Shown here: in pieces, positions 8,224 to 17,306 of the stretch
How the letters are laid out: each line of letters starts with the position of its first letter
How positions within the stretch are numbered: position 1 is the first letter of the stretch
From: Allobosea sp.
GTDB lineage: Bacteria; Pseudomonadota; Alphaproteobacteria; Rhizobiales; Beijerinckiaceae
Assembly: GCF_030694325.1 (NCBI RefSeq)
Contig: NZ_JAUXYO010000207.1
Location: 1 to 48,425, forward strand
Direction: 5' to 3'
DNA: 48,425 nucleotides
Notes under the pieces: generated by a model
Database searches by the model: none
Told to the model about the DNA's origin: nothing
What the model saw: the letters and a program-made list of their open reading frames with translations, nothing else
Made by a program: the position numbers and the translations under genes

Positions 8224-9057
8224 TCAGTGGCCGAGGATATCGGCTTCGAGCCTTGCCCGCAGCGCCGGCGTGACGGTCGGCGTGACGCCGAACCAGCGCG
8301 CGAAACCCGGCACCGCCTGGTGCAGGAGCATGCCGAGCCCATCGACGGGGATGCCGCCGCGGCGCTGCGCCTCGATCAGCAGCGGCGTCTTCAGCGGGAC
8401 ATAGACGATGTCGTCGACGATCGTACCCGGGCGCAGGCGCGCGAGGTCGATCTCCAGCGGCGGCTGGCCGTGCATGCCGAGCGCCGTGGTGTTGATCACG
8501 AGATCGGCTTCGCCGACGAGCGCGTCGCGCCGTGCCCAGTCGGCCGCTTCGACGCTGCCGCCGAGTGCGGCCGCCAGTTCATCGGCCCGCGCACGGCCGC
8601 GGTTGACGAGGATGATCCGGCCGATGCCGCGACCCTTGAGCCCGAAGGCGATGCCGCGGGCGGCGCCTCCCGCACCCAGAATCAGCGCCGTCCCGACGCG
8701 CCGGTCCCAGCCTGGAGCTGTGGCGTCGAGATGGGCGAGGAAGCCCGAGACGTCGGTGTTGTCGCCGCAGATCCGCTCGCCCTCGCGCCAGACGGTATTG
8801 ACCGCGCCGATGGCGCGCGCGGCGTCCGTGACGTGGTCCACCAGCCCGAGCATCGCCTCCTTGTGGGGGACGGTGACATTGCCGCCGGTAAATTCGCCCG
8901 CACGCAGCCTTGCGACGAAGGTCGCCAGATCGGCCGGCGCCACATCGATGCGCTCATAGCTGCCGGCGAGGCCATGTTCGGCGAGCCAGCTGCCATGGAT
9001 GAGCGGCGAGCGCGAATGGGCGACGGGATGGCCGAGGACGAAACAACGCGGTGTCAT
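8224..9057 (-). CDS. aroE: Shikimate dehydrogenase
   Basis: A 277-residue NADP-dependent shikimate 5-dehydrogenase, reducing 3-dehydroshikimate in the chorismate pathway. Shikimate-binding SRSPLIHG (residues about 15-22), the catalytic Lys in NVTVPHKE, the Asn/Asp pair in GDNTDVSGF and the nucleotide-binding GAGGAARG followed by NRGRARA are all present. The NRxxxR-type motif after the glycine loop supports NADP rather than NAD. The C-terminal [11 protein letters not shown] helix is intact. It is 12 nt from the maf stop. Confidence 0.95.
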   Translation of the reverse strand: MTPRCFVLGHPVAHSRSPLIHGSWLAEHGLAGSYERIDVAPADLATFVARLRAGEFTGGNVTVPHKEAMLGLVDHVTDAARAIGAVNTVWREGERICGDNTDVSGFLAHLDATAPGWDRRVGTALILGAGGAARGIAFGLKGRGIGRIILVNRGRARADELAAALGGSVEAADWARRDALVGEADLVINTTALGMHGQPPLEIDLARLRPGTIVDDIVYVPLKTPLLIEAQRRGGIPVDGLGMLLHQAVPGFARWFGVTPTVTPALRARLEADILGH

Positions 9058-9069
9058 GGCTCTCGATGG

Positions 9070-9696
9070 TCAGCGGGCAAGGACGGAGAGATCGCGCAGG
9101 GCTGCCAGGACGGGCAGGAGTGGCAGGCCGAGAATGGTGAAATGGTCGCCCTCGATGCGCTCGAAGAGCTGCGCGCCCAGGCCCTCGATCTGGTAGCCGC
9201 CGACGCTCGAAAGAACCGCCGCACCGACCGTGTCGAGATAGGATTCGATGAAGGCCGGCGTCAGCGGGCGCATGGTGAGCCGGGCGGTCTGGTGACCTTC
9301 GGCCAGAACCTCTCCGCCCCGCACCAGCGCGAAGGCGCTGTGCAAGTCATGTTCGTGCCCGGCCAGGGCGGCGATCTGCCGCGCCGCGGCCGCACGGTCT
9401 GCCGGCTTGTGAAAGGCCTCGCCCGCGCAGGCCAGCGTCTGGTCGGCTCCGAGCACCAGCCTGTCCGGCTGCAGCGCCGAGACGGCCGAGGCCTTGGCGA
9501 CGGCGAGAGCCCGAGCGATCCGCGCCGGCGCTTCGCCAGCGGCCAGCAAGGGCGCTTCGACCGCCCGCTCGTCGACCGACGGCTTTACCGTCTCCACGGG
9601 AATGCCGGCCGCCGACAACATGTCGCGCCGTGTGATGCTGCCGGAGGCCAGCACCAACGGTCGAGGCGAGAGCCAGAGGCCCGAGCCCGCGATCAT
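9070..9696 (-). CDS. Maf family nucleotide pyrophosphatase
   Basis: A 208-residue Maf/HAM1-like protein. Maf enzymes hydrolyse nucleoside triphosphates, often modified or non-canonical ones, to monophosphates. The N-terminal substrate loop reads [12 protein letters not shown] where the usual wording is LASxSPRR; the SVDERAV segment, GADQTLAC (usual GADTxV) and the C-terminal [28 protein letters not shown] are present. The loop differences place it in the alphaproteobacterial Maf-like subgroup next to aroE and do not suggest a broken gene. Its start overlaps the ppsR stop by 4 bp, so the two are translationally coupled. Confidence 0.9.
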   Translation of the reverse strand: MIAGSGLWLSPRPLVLASGSITRRDMLSAAGIPVETVKPSVDERAVEAPLLAAGEAPARIARALAVAKASAVSALQPDRLVLGADQTLACAGEAFHKPADRAAAARQIAALAGHEHDLHSAFALVRGGEVLAEGHQTARLTMRPLTPAFIESYLDTVGAAVLSSVGGYQIEGLGAQLFERIEGDHFTILGLPLLPVLAALRDLSVLAR

Positions 9697-10556
9697 GTCG
9701 CGATGAACTTCATGCGGTGGTCGCGCAGCAGGTCGAGGATCGAGGCCGCCGTCTCCTCGATCGAACGCCGGGTCACGTCGATCACCGGCCAGCCCTTGCG
9801 GGCGCAGAGCCGGCGCGACTGCGCGACCTCGTCGGCGACCGAGGCCGGGTCGACATAGGGCGTCTCGTCGTCGGCGCGCAGCGAGAGCAGCCGGTTCTGA
9901 CGGATCTGGACGATCCGATCAGGGCTGGCGACGAGGCCGACGATCAGTGGCTTGCGGACATGTTCGAGTTCCGCCGGCAGCGGCACGTTCGGCACCAGCG
10001 GGATATTGGCGGTCTTGATGCCGCGATTGGCGAGATAGATCGAGGTCGGCGTCTTCGAGGTTCGGCTGATGCCGACGAGGATGATGTCGGCAGATTCGAG
10101 ATCGCCACCGAGTTGGCCGTCATCATGCAGCAGCGTGTAGTTCATCGCGTCGATGCGGCGGAAATACTCGGCATTGAGAACATGCTGTGCGCCCGGCTTC
10201 GGCGCCGAGGCCTGGCCGAGATAGGACTGGAAGAGCGCCAGCACCGGGTTGAGCACCGACAGGCAGGGGCAACCCAGTTCGCGGCAGAAGTTCTCCAGCC
10301 GCTGCGACCATTCCGGTTCGACCAGGGTGTAAAGCACGACGCCGGGCGAGGTCTCGATCTCCGCCAGGACTCGGGCGAGCTGCGCTTCGGAGCGCACCAG
10401 CGGGTAAACGTGCTCGATCGCGGACACGGTTTCGTATTGCGCCGCGGCGGCGCGGCTGACGGCGATGAGGGTTTCGCCGGTCGCGTCCGACACCAGATGG
10501 AGGTGGAAGTAATTGCGGTGCACGGGGCTCCCCGGGGCCAAGACGCGGTCAGCCAC
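9693..10556 (-). CDS. ppsR: Pyruvate phosphate dikinase / PEP synthase regulatory protein
   Basis: A 287-residue DUF299 protein, a bifunctional Ser/Thr kinase and phosphorylase that switches off and on pyruvate phosphate dikinase (or PEP synthase) by phosphorylating an active-site Thr. The family start [11 protein letters not shown] (residues about 20-30), the P-loop-like [18 protein letters not shown] (about 160-177) and the C-terminal [14 protein letters not shown] are all seen. The length is normal. In alphaproteobacteria this gene commonly flanks the replication origin opposite hemE, as here. It is the first gene of the minus-strand run ppsR, maf, aroE, coaE, dnaQ. Confidence 0.93.
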   Translation of the reverse strand: MADRVLAPGSPVHRNYFHLHLVSDATGETLIAVSRAAAAQYETVSAIEHVYPLVRSEAQLARVLAEIETSPGVVLYTLVEPEWSQRLENFCRELGCPCLSVLNPVLALFQSYLGQASAPKPGAQHVLNAEYFRRIDAMNYTLLHDDGQLGGDLESADIILVGISRTSKTPTSIYLANRGIKTANIPLVPNVPLPAELEHVRKPLIVGLVASPDRIVQIRQNRLLSLRADDETPYVDPASVADEVAQSRRLCARKGWPVIDVTRRSIEETAASILDLLRDHRMKFIAT

Positions 10557-10655
10557 CTCTAGCCCGGCGGGCCGTCAAAGCAAATCGGCCGGCGAACGTC
10601 GCTGGGATGCGCGGGCGGCGCCGAGGCGGAGGATGATGTGTGGGCTGGGGAGCGC

Positions 10656-10664
10656 TGTGGACAA
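10656..10664 (-). promoter_or_regulatory. DnaA-box-like nonamer 1 in oriC
   Basis: TGTGGACAA on the plus strand is TTGTCCACA on the minus strand, one base from the consensus TTATCCACA. It is the box nearest ppsR. Confidence 0.6.
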
Positions 10665-10688
10665 GAGAGCGCTGTCGAGGGCGTATCG

Positions 10689-10704
10689 TTAAGGTCTGTA
10701 TAAC
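10689..10704 (+). promoter_or_regulatory. CtrA-type box 1 in oriC
   Basis: TTAA, seven bases (GGTCTGT), then ATAAC: one base from the CtrA consensus TTAA-N7-TTAAC. It lies one base from box 2. Confidence 0.55.
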
Positions 10705-10705
10705 C

Positions 10706-10721
10706 CTAACGATCCGTTAAC
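10706..10721 (+). promoter_or_regulatory. CtrA-type box 2 in oriC
   Basis: CTAA, seven bases (CGATCCG), then TTAAC: one base from the CtrA consensus. Together with box 1 it makes a tandem pair 17 bp apart. Confidence 0.6.
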
Positions 10722-10750
10722 AGGCCAGGGGCTGTGGGGAGAGGGGGGAG

Positions 10751-10766
10751 TGTTTCACGTGAATCA
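10751..10766. promoter_or_regulatory. parS-like site inside oriC
   Basis: TGTTTCACGTGAATCA differs at one base from the 16-bp parS palindrome TGTTTCACGTGAAACA that occurs exactly at 17340. It would be a weaker ParB loading site placed in the origin itself, or a remnant. Confidence 0.6.
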
Positions 10767-10803
10767 TTTTGCCGCATCGGCCGGCGCTGCCGATTCGTAC
10801 GGG

Positions 10804-10819
10804 TTAACAAACCGTTAAC
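10804..10819 (+). promoter_or_regulatory. CtrA-type box 3 in oriC (perfect)
   Basis: TTAA, seven bases (CAAACCG), TTAAC: an exact match to the full CtrA consensus. CtrA is the cell-cycle response regulator that blocks initiation by binding the origin in Caulobacter. Confidence 0.75.
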
Positions 10820-10827
10820 GAAGGACC

Positions 10828-10885
10828 GGTGGACAGGACGCATCGCCTGCCTCACGCTGCCTGCCTGTGGACAGGTTGTGGATCG
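10828..10885 (-). promoter_or_regulatory. Cluster of DnaA-box-like nonamers 2-4 in oriC
   Basis: Three sites in the same orientation: GGTGGACAG (10828-10836), TGTGGACAG (10866-10874) and TGTGGATCG (10877-10885), that is CTGTCCACC, CTGTCCACA and CGATCCACA on the minus strand. The last is one base from the TGATCCACA G-box of Caulobacter. The cluster ends about 35 bp before the AT-rich element, as expected for boxes that load DnaA next to the unwinding region. Confidence 0.6.
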
Positions 10886-10918
10886 GATTGCGTCGGGCTA
10901 TCTGCCCCCATCCAAGAG

Positions 10919-10961
10919 TCAAAAAAGAAGATTCTCTCTCTAGGAATCTATTTAAGAGAGA
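10919..10961. other. AT-rich element beside hemE, candidate DNA unwinding element
   Basis: About 70 percent A+T by hand count in a genome near 33 percent. It starts with an A6 run and contains GATTC/GAATC and TCTCTC/GAGAGA inverted pairs around TCTATTTAA. It lies between the DnaA-box cluster and the hemE start. It could also serve as part of a hemE promoter. Confidence 0.5.
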
Positions 10962-10978
10962 TGGGGGATGGATCGCCG

Positions 10979-12019
10979 ATGAGCCTCACGACGCATGCCG
11001 AGCCTGCCTTCCTGCGGGCTCTTTCCGGCGAGACCCTGCCGACGCCACCCATCTGGATGATGCGCCAGGCAGGGCGGTATCTGCCCGAGTACCGGGAACT
11101 GCGCGCCAAGGCCGGCAGCTTCCTCGGCCTTTGCTACAATCCGGAATGGGCCGCGGAGGTCACGCTCCAGCCGATCCGGCGGTTCGGTTTCGATGCCGCG
11201 ATCCTGTTCTCCGACATCCTCGTCGTGCCGCAAGCGCTGGGCCAGAAGCTCTGGTTCGTCGAGGGCGAAGGTCCCCGCCTCGAGCCGGTGGCCGACCGCG
11301 AGAGGCTCGCCGAGATCGACAGGGATGCAGGGCTTTCCGTTCTCGATCCGGTCATCGAGACGGTGCGTCGCGTTCGTGCGTCGCTGCCGAAGGAGACGGC
11401 CTTCATCGGGTTCTGTGGCGCGCCCTGGACGGTGGCGACCTATATGGTCGCGGGCCGTGGTACGCCCGACCAGGGGCCGGCGAAGGAACTCTTCACCCGT
11501 GACGAAGCGCTGTTTCGCCTGATGATCGACCGGATCGTCGAGACCTCGATCGATTATCTCTGTGCGCAGATCGAGGCCGGGGTCGATGCCGTGCAGATCT
11601 TCGACAGCTGGGCGGGTTCGCTGGGTGAGGCTGATTTCCAGCGCTGGTGCATCGAGCCGACGCGGCGGATCGTCGATGGCGTGCGATCGCGGCAACCCAA
11701 GGCGAGAATCATCGGCTTCCCGCGTGGGGCGGGGCGACTGATTCCATCATACGTCCGCGGGACGGGCGTCGATGCCGTCGGGCTCGAATCCGAGATCGAT
11801 CGCGAGTTTGCGCGCGACGAGATCCAGTCGCTCGTGCCGGTACAGGGCAATCTCGACCCGCTGGTGCTGCGCGCCGGTGGGCCGGAGCTGGAACGCGAGA
11901 TCGCGGCCGTGATGGAAGCCTTCGGCAAAGGGCCCTTCGTCTTCAATCTCGGGCACGGCATCCTGCCGGACACTCCGATCGCGCATGTCGAGCGGCTGCT
12001 GGCGGCGGTGCGGGGCTGA
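10979..12019 (+). CDS. hemE: Uroporphyrinogen decarboxylase
   Basis: A 346-residue HemE, which removes four carboxyl groups from uroporphyrinogen III to give coproporphyrinogen III in heme synthesis. Signature 1 ([20 protein letters not shown]), the active-site Asp region ([14 protein letters not shown]), signature 2 ([18 protein letters not shown]) and the C-terminal [11 protein letters not shown] are complete. I choose the ATG at 10979 (MSLTTHAEP), which has GGA 6 nt upstream; the ATG at 10961 would begin inside the AT-rich origin element. It is the first gene on the right side of the origin, as in Caulobacter. Confidence 0.95.
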   Translation: MSLTTHAEPAFLRALSGETLPTPPIWMMRQAGRYLPEYRELRAKAGSFLGLCYNPEWAAEVTLQPIRRFGFDAAILFSDILVVPQALGQKLWFVEGEGPRLEPVADRERLAEIDRDAGLSVLDPVIETVRRVRASLPKETAFIGFCGAPWTVATYMVAGRGTPDQGPAKELFTRDEALFRLMIDRIVETSIDYLCAQIEAGVDAVQIFDSWAGSLGEADFQRWCIEPTRRIVDGVRSRQPKARIIGFPRGAGRLIPSYVRGTGVDAVGLESEIDREFARDEIQSLVPVQGNLDPLVLRAGGPELEREIAAVMEAFGKGPFVFNLGHGILPDTPIAHVERLLAAVRG

Positions 12020-12049
12020 CCGTCCGCGGGCCGATGGAGCAGGTGTGCG

Positions 12050-12472
12050 ATGTATGAATGGCTGAAGGCCTTCCACGTCCTGGCGGTGATCTCCTGGATG
12101 GCCGGGATGCTCTATCTGCCGCGGCTGATGGTCTACCATGTCGATGCCGCGCCGGGCTCGGTCCAGTCCGAGACCTTCAAGGTCATGGAGCGGCGGCTGC
12201 TCAAGGGGATCATGAACCCCGCGATGATCGTGACGTGGGTGCTCGGCCTTTATCTCGCCTGGGACGCGTTCGGCTTCAAAGGCGGCTGGCTGCACGGCAA
12301 GATCCTCCTCGTCGTGCTGCTCTCGGGCGTCCATGGCTATCTCGTCGGGCGGGTCCGGGACTTCGCCAACGACTGCAACACGAAGTCGGGCCGCTTTTAC
12401 CGCATCATCAACGAGGTGCCGGCCGTCCTGATGGTCGGCATCGTCATTCTCGTCATCGTCAAACCGTTCTGA
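12050..12472 (+). CDS. hemJ: Protoporphyrinogen oxidase HemJ
   Basis: A 140-residue membrane protein of the UPF0093/HemJ family with about four transmembrane helices. HemJ oxidises protoporphyrinogen IX to protoporphyrin IX in bacteria that lack HemG and HemY. The conserved N-terminal His in LKAFHVLAVISWMAGMLYLPRLMVYH and the LLKGIMNPAM segment with its conserved Lys are present. It follows hemE by 30 nt and is probably co-transcribed with it, linking two heme-pathway steps. The 218 nt between hemJ and rho contain no gene I can support; they probably hold the rho leader and promoter. Confidence 0.9.
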   Translation: MYEWLKAFHVLAVISWMAGMLYLPRLMVYHVDAAPGSVQSETFKVMERRLLKGIMNPAMIVTWVLGLYLAWDAFGFKGGWLHGKILLVVLLSGVHGYLVGRVRDFANDCNTKSGRFYRIINEVPAVLMVGIVILVIVKPF

Positions 12473-12690
12473 TGCGAATGCGGTTTGCCGCTTGAGCCGG
12501 ACAGCGTTTCCGGTTATCAGACGGTACGCTTCTCCAGCGTTCTCCCTGTTGTCGATGGTTCGTGAGCCGACTGCCCTGGCAGCCGCTCGTGGCGCTCAAC
12601 CCCAGCGCCGTCCGTCCGGGCCTGTCGATCATCCCATTACCGTCCTGGTCCCGGCCGCCTGAGCCGAGACATTTTCGATCCGGGTGCCCC

Positions 12691-13956
12691 ATGCGGGAAA
12701 TCAAGCTCCAAGACCTCAAGGTCAAATCGCCGACCGAACTCCTCGCCTTCTCGGAGGGGCTCGAGGTCGAGAACGCCAGCACGATGCGCAAGCAGGAGCT
12801 GATGTTCGCGATCCTCAAGCAGCTCGCCGCCAGGGAGACCGAGATTCTCGGCGAGGGCGTGGTCGAGGTTCTGCCGGACGGATTCGGCTTCCTCCGGTCG
12901 CCCGATTCGAACTATCTGCCCGGTCCCGACGACATCTATGTCTCGCCGACACAGATCCGGAAATTCGGGCTGCGCACCGGCGACACCGTCGAAGGCCCGA
13001 TCCGCAGCCCGAAGGACGGCGAACGCTACTTCGCCCTGCTCAAGGTCAATACGATCAATTTCGAGGATCCCGAGCGGATCAAGCACAAGATCAATTTCGA
13101 CAACCTGACCCCGCTCTATCCCGACGAGCGACTGAAGCTCGAGGTCGCGGAGCCCGCCAAGAAGGATTTCTCGGCCCGCGTCATCGACATCGTCGCCCCG
13201 ATCGGCAAGGGCCAGCGCGCCTTGATCGTGGCCCCGCCGCGCACCGGCAAGACCGTGCTGCTGCAGAACATCGCGCAGTCGATCACGACCAACCACCCGG
13301 AATGCTATCTCATCGTGCTGCTGATCGACGAGCGGCCGGAAGAGGTCACCGACATGCAGCGCTCGGTGAAGGGCGAGGTCGTATCCTCGACCTTCGACGA
13401 GCCGGCGACCCGCCACGTTCAGGTCGCCGAAATGGTGATCGAGAAGGCCAAGCGGCTGGTCGAGCATGGCCGCGACGTCGTGATCCTGCTGGACTCGATC
13501 ACCCGCCTCGGCCGCGCCTACAATACGGTCGTCCCCTCCTCCGGCAAGGTCCTGACCGGCGGTGTCGACGCCAACGCCCTGCAGCGCCCCAAGCGCTTCT
13601 TCGGCGCGGCCCGCAACATCGAGGAAGGCGGCTCGCTGACCATCGTTGCCACCGCGTTGATCGATACCGGCAGCCGCATGGACGAGGTCATCTTCGAGGA
13701 GTTCAAGGGCACCGGTAACTCGGAAATCGTGCTCGACCGCAAGGTCTCCGACAAGCGCATCTTCCCGGCGATCGACATCCTCAAGTCGGGCACCCGCAAG
13801 GAAGAGCTCATCACGCCGAAGGATGTGCTGGCCAAGACCTATGTGCTGCGCCGCATCCTCAACCCGATGGGTCCGCAGGACGCGATCGAGTTCCTGATGG
13901 ACAAGCTGCGCCAGACCAAGCAGAACGCCGACTTCTTCGACTCCATGAACACCTGA
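12691..13956 (+). CDS. rho: Transcription termination factor Rho
   Basis: A 421-residue Rho, the hexameric RNA helicase that ends transcription and limits antisense transcription. The Rho N domain (residues about 1-45), cold-shock-like primary RNA site ([22 protein letters not shown], about 64-85), Walker A APPRTGKT (about 181-188), Walker B region ([16 protein letters not shown]), Q-loop ([15 protein letters not shown]) and R-loop ([11 protein letters not shown]) are all intact. The start at 12691 gives [10 protein letters not shown], the usual alphaproteobacterial N-terminus; the ORF track extends 43 residues further without support. The long leader is in line with the autoregulation known for rho. 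Confidence 0.96.
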   Translation: MREIKLQDLKVKSPTELLAFSEGLEVENASTMRKQELMFAILKQLAARETEILGEGVVEVLPDGFGFLRSPDSNYLPGPDDIYVSPTQIRKFGLRTGDTVEGPIRSPKDGERYFALLKVNTINFEDPERIKHKINFDNLTPLYPDERLKLEVAEPAKKDFSARVIDIVAPIGKGQRALIVAPPRTGKTVLLQNIAQSITTNHPECYLIVLLIDERPEEVTDMQRSVKGEVVSSTFDEPATRHVQVAEMVIEKAKRLVEHGRDVVILLDSITRLGRAYNTVVPSSGKVLTGGVDANALQRPKRFFGAARNIEEGGSLTIVATALIDTGSRMDEVIFEEFKGTGNSEIVLDRKVSDKRIFPAIDILKSGTRKEELITPKDVLAKTYVLRRILNPMGPQDAIEFLMDKLRQTKQNADFFDSMNT

Positions 13957-14008
13957 TCCACAGGCGCGGATCGATTCGCTTCCGTACCGGTTTGAAGACG
14001 GGTCCGGC

Positions 14009-15322
14009 ATGAGCGCCTTCGATGATCTGCCGACGATCGCCGCGCTATCGTCGGCGGCCGGCCGGGCTGGCGTCGCCGTGGTTCGGCTCTCGGGCTCACG
14101 CGTCCGATTCGCGATCGAGACGATTGCCGGGACCCTGCCGTCGCCACGCCGAGCGTCCCTTCGCACGCTGCGAGACCCCGCCGGCGAGGCCATCGATCAG
14201 GCGCTCGTCCTGTACTTCCCCGCCCCCGCGAGCTTCACCGGTGAAGACATCGCCGAGCTGCACATCCATGGCGCGCGGGCCGTGCTGGCGCGGCTGCTGC
14301 AGGTTCTGTGCGACATCCCCGGAATCCGATTGGCCGAGCCGGGCGAGTTCACCCGCCGTGCCTTCGAGGCCGGTAAGCTCGACCTGAGCGAGGTCGAGGG
14401 TTTGGTCGATCTGATCGATTCGGAAACGGAATGGCAGCGCCGGCAGGCGCTGCGGCAGATGGACGGCGCGCTGGGCATCGCTGCCACGAACTGGCGGCGA
14501 TCGCTGATCGAAGCGATGGCGCTGCTCGAGGCCGAGATCGACTTTTCCGACGAGGCCGACGTGACGGGTCCGCTCACCGAGCGGGCGCTGGCGACGGTCG
14601 GCGACGTCTTGGTACAGCTTCGCGAGGCGTTGGGCGCGTTCGCGCGCGGTGAACGCATCCGGGAGGGCTTCGTCGTCGTGCTGGCGGGGCCGCCCAATGC
14701 CGGCAAGTCGAGCCTGCTCAACGCCCTGGCGCGCCGCGACATCGCCATCGTCTCCCCGATCGCCGGAACGACGCGCGACGCGATCGAGGTCCGCCTCGAT
14801 CTCGCCGGGCTGCCGGTTACGCTGATCGATACGGCGGGATTGCGCGACAGCACCGATCCGATCGAGACGGAGGGCGTCCGCCGGGCACGAGCCCTGGCGG
14901 AGAGGGCGGATCTTGTTCTGAGCCTTCGGGCGATCGATTCGGAACCGGACCGGCTTCACGGCGCCGACGGCGTCATCGCTCTAGCGACCAAGATCGATCT
15001 CGCCGGTGCGGCGCATCCCGGCGAAGTGCCGGTATCGGCGCGGACAGGCGAGGGGCTCGCGGAGCTCCTGAGCCTGATCATCGAGCGCCTTGCCGGCCAA
15101 GGCGCGGGCGAACCGGCCCTGCTGACGCGCGAGCGGCACCGCGTCGCGGTGACCCAGGCGATCCGTGCGCTGGAGCGGGCCGTCTCCGGGCTCCATGACC
15201 AGGTCGAACTGCTGGCCGAGGATCTGCGCCTCGCCGTGCGTGCGCTGGAGCGCCTGCTGGGGCGCGTCGACATCGAGGATGTCCTGGATCAGCTCTTCGC
15301 GGGCTTCTGCATCGGCAAATAG
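14009..15322 (+). CDS. mnmE: tRNA modification GTPase MnmE
   Basis: A 437-residue GTPase that with MnmG builds the 5-carboxymethylaminomethyl group on U34 of certain tRNAs. The N-terminal folate-binding domain (IAALSSAAGRAGVAVVRLSG) is followed by a helical domain carrying an inserted G domain: G1 GPPNAGKSS (about 227-235), G2 in IAGTTRD, G3 DTAGL, G4 TKID. The C-terminus ends in FCIGK, with the conserved Cys. It is 52 nt after rho and 61 nt before its partner mnmG, on the same strand. Confidence 0.96.
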   Translation: MSAFDDLPTIAALSSAAGRAGVAVVRLSGSRVRFAIETIAGTLPSPRRASLRTLRDPAGEAIDQALVLYFPAPASFTGEDIAELHIHGARAVLARLLQVLCDIPGIRLAEPGEFTRRAFEAGKLDLSEVEGLVDLIDSETEWQRRQALRQMDGALGIAATNWRRSLIEAMALLEAEIDFSDEADVTGPLTERALATVGDVLVQLREALGAFARGERIREGFVVVLAGPPNAGKSSLLNALARRDIAIVSPIAGTTRDAIEVRLDLAGLPVTLIDTAGLRDSTDPIETEGVRRARALAERADLVLSLRAIDSEPDRLHGADGVIALATKIDLAGAAHPGEVPVSARTGEGLAELLSLIIERLAGQGAGEPALLTRERHRVAVTQAIRALERAVSGLHDQVELLAEDLRLAVRALERLLGRVDIEDVLDQLFAGFCIGK

Positions 15323-15383
15323 GTTGGCAGCGGGATCTCCGATAGAGATTGACCCTCCGCCAGGGCTCCGATAGCGACATCCC

Positions 15384-17270
15384 ATGTCGCAGAACCCCAT
15401 CGAAAGCCGATACGACGTCATCGTCGTGGGCGGTGGCCATGCCGGCGTCGAGGCAGCCGCGGCGGCCGCCCGCTATGGCGCGCGCACGGCCTTGATCACG
15501 CATCACCTCGACACGATCGGGGTCATGTCCTGCAACCCCGCGATCGGCGGCTTGGGCAAGGGGCATCTCGTACGCGAGATCGATGCGCTGGATGGCCTCA
15601 TGGCCAAGGCAGCGGACCGCGGCGGCATCCAGTTCCGCATGCTCAACCGCCGCAAGGGTCCCGCCGTCCGTGGCCCGCGCGCCCAGGCCGATCGCAAGCT
15701 CTATCGCGCGGCGGTGCAGGGCCTCCTGACCACGCAGGCCAACCTCTCGGTCGTCGCCGGTGACGTCTTCGACCTCGAGGTCGAGCACAGCCGGGCCGTC
15801 GGCGTCATCCTCGCGGATGGTCGTCGATTCGGCTGCGGAACGGTCGTGCTGACCACCGGCACCTTCCTCCGGGGCCTGATCCATATCGGCGAGACGCGAA
15901 TTCCGGCCGGTCGGGTCGACGAGGCAGCATCCGTCGGGCTGTCAGCCACTCTCGCCCGCCATGACTTTCCACTGGGGCGGCTGAAGACCGGCACGCCCCC
16001 TCGCCTCGATGGCCGGACCATCAACTGGGCGGCGCTTGAGATGCAGGCCGGGGACGACCCGCCCGAGCCGTTCTCGGCGCTGACGAAGGCGATCACGAAT
16101 CCCCAGATCGCTTGCGGCATCACGCGCACGACGCTCGCGACGCATGAGCTAATCCGCGCCAACCTGCACCGGGCGCCGATGTTCTCCGGACAGATCGAGG
16201 GGCGCGGACCACGCTATTGCCCGTCGATCGAAGACAAGGTCGGCCGCTTCGGCGACCGGGACGGACACCAGATCTTCCTCGAGCCGGAGGGGCTGGACGA
16301 CGATACGGTCTATCCGAACGGGATTTCGACTTCGCTGCCCGAAGACGTCCAGCGTGGCTTGCTGGCGACGATCCCAGGCCTCGAGCGAACCACGATGCTG
16401 CGCCCAGGTTACGCGATCGAGTATGATTTCGTCGATCCGCGCGCGTTGCGCAACACGTTGGAGACGCGCGCGCTCGGCGGGCTGTTCCTGGCCGGCCAGA
16501 TCAACGGGACTACCGGCTATGAAGAAGCGGCAGCGCAGGGTCTGCTGGCCGGCCTGAACGCGGCGCGGATGGCGGGTGGTGCCGAGCCTGTCGTGCTGCC
16601 CCGCACCAGTTCCTATCTCGGCGTCATGGTCGACGACCTCGTCTCGCGTGGCGTTACGGAGCCGTATCGAATGTTCACCTCGCGGGCGGAGTTTCGGCTT
16701 TCGCTGCGCGTGGACAATGCCGATGAGCGGCTGACGGCGCTGGGCCAGGACCTGGGCGTGGTCGGTTCGGAGCGGTTTGGCGCCTTCACCAAACAGAGCC
16801 AGGCAATCGAGGCGTTGAGATCGCGGCTGCAGGCGCTGACGCTCACGCCGGGACAGGCCGAGGCTGTGGGGCTCGCCGTCAATCGTGACGGCATCCGCCG
16901 CAGCGCCTACCAGATCCTCTCCTATCCCGACATCGACTTCGAGCGCCTTGCTGCCGTCTGGCCGGAGCTGGGGCAATTCGCGCCCGGCGTGGTGGCGCGC
17001 GTTACGGCCGATGCGGTCTATTCGGTCTATCTCGACCGCCAGGCCGGGGAGATTGCTGCCTATCAGCGGGACCAGTCGCTGAAGGTGCCCGATGATCTCG
17101 ATCTCGATGGAATTTCCGGGCTTTCGAACGAACTGAAGGCCAAGCTGACCGCCGAACGGCCGGCGGACATCGCGCAAGCCGGCCGGATCGAGGGTATGAC
17201 TCCGGCTGCGTTGACGCTTTTGGCAGCGCATGCCCGCCGGAAGCGGGCCGCTCCCGTCACGGTCTCTTGA
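15384..17270 (+). CDS. mnmG: tRNA uridine-5-carboxymethylaminomethyl modification enzyme MnmG
   Basis: A 628-residue FAD-dependent partner of MnmE. The dinucleotide fold [10 protein letters not shown] lies at residues about 15-24. The MnmG signatures [22 protein letters not shown] and [19 protein letters not shown] follow, then [10 protein letters not shown], the second FAD contact [21 protein letters not shown] and the tRNA-binding C-terminal helical domain ([27 protein letters not shown]). The length matches the family. It precedes rsmG by 22 nt, the common mnmG-rsmG (gidA-gidB) pair next to parAB. Confidence 0.96.
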   Translation: MSQNPIESRYDVIVVGGGHAGVEAAAAAARYGARTALITHHLDTIGVMSCNPAIGGLGKGHLVREIDALDGLMAKAADRGGIQFRMLNRRKGPAVRGPRAQADRKLYRAAVQGLLTTQANLSVVAGDVFDLEVEHSRAVGVILADGRRFGCGTVVLTTGTFLRGLIHIGETRIPAGRVDEAASVGLSATLARHDFPLGRLKTGTPPRLDGRTINWAALEMQAGDDPPEPFSALTKAITNPQIACGITRTTLATHELIRANLHRAPMFSGQIEGRGPRYCPSIEDKVGRFGDRDGHQIFLEPEGLDDDTVYPNGISTSLPEDVQRGLLATIPGLERTTMLRPGYAIEYDFVDPRALRNTLETRALGGLFLAGQINGTTGYEEAAAQGLLAGLNAARMAGGAEPVVLPRTSSYLGVMVDDLVSRGVTEPYRMFTSRAEFRLSLRVDNADERLTALGQDLGVVGSERFGAFTKQSQAIEALRSRLQALTLTPGQAEAVGLAVNRDGIRRSAYQILSYPDIDFERLAAVWPELGQFAPGVVARVTADAVYSVYLDRQAGEIAAYQRDQSLKVPDDLDLDGISGLSNELKAKLTAERPADIAQAGRIEGMTPAALTLLAAHARRKRAAPVTVS

Positions 17271-17275
17271 CGGAA

Positions 17276-17306
17276 CTGTTGATAACCAGGCCATGGCTGT
17301 TGATAA
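17276..17306 (+). repeat. Direct repeat CTGTTGATAA, 21 bp apart
   Basis: CTGTTGATAA occurs at 17276-17285 and again at 17297-17306, exactly two helical turns apart, around the rsmG start codon. Each contains TGTTGATAA, which is TTATCAACA on the other strand, one base from a DnaA box but at a strongly conserved position. Part of the second copy is explained by coding for VDN. The pair lies 34-64 bp upstream of the perfect parS. Confidence 0.5.

Larger units (their letters stand above)
10557..10978. other. oriC: Candidate chromosomal replication origin (oriC)
   Basis: A 422-nt gene-free segment between divergently oriented ppsR and hemE. It holds DnaA-box-like nonamers, three CtrA-type TTAA-N7-TTAAC boxes, a parS palindrome with one mismatch and an AT-rich element directly before hemE. 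The same gene context (hemE on one side, the DUF299 gene on the other) defines the origin in Caulobacter and other alphaproteobacteria. Gene direction switches here so that both arms point outward. The function is inferred from these signals together; the origin has not been mapped in this genome. Confidence 0.85.

Noticed and set aside
9070-9696. Maf gene as inactive because of the SITRR loop
   Set aside because: The rest of the active site is intact and such loop variants occur in the alphaproteobacterial Maf-like subgroup.
10829-10978. Upstream extension of the hemE ORF into the origin
   Set aside because: No ribosome binding site or conserved residues; the DnaA-box cluster and AT-rich element explain this DNA.
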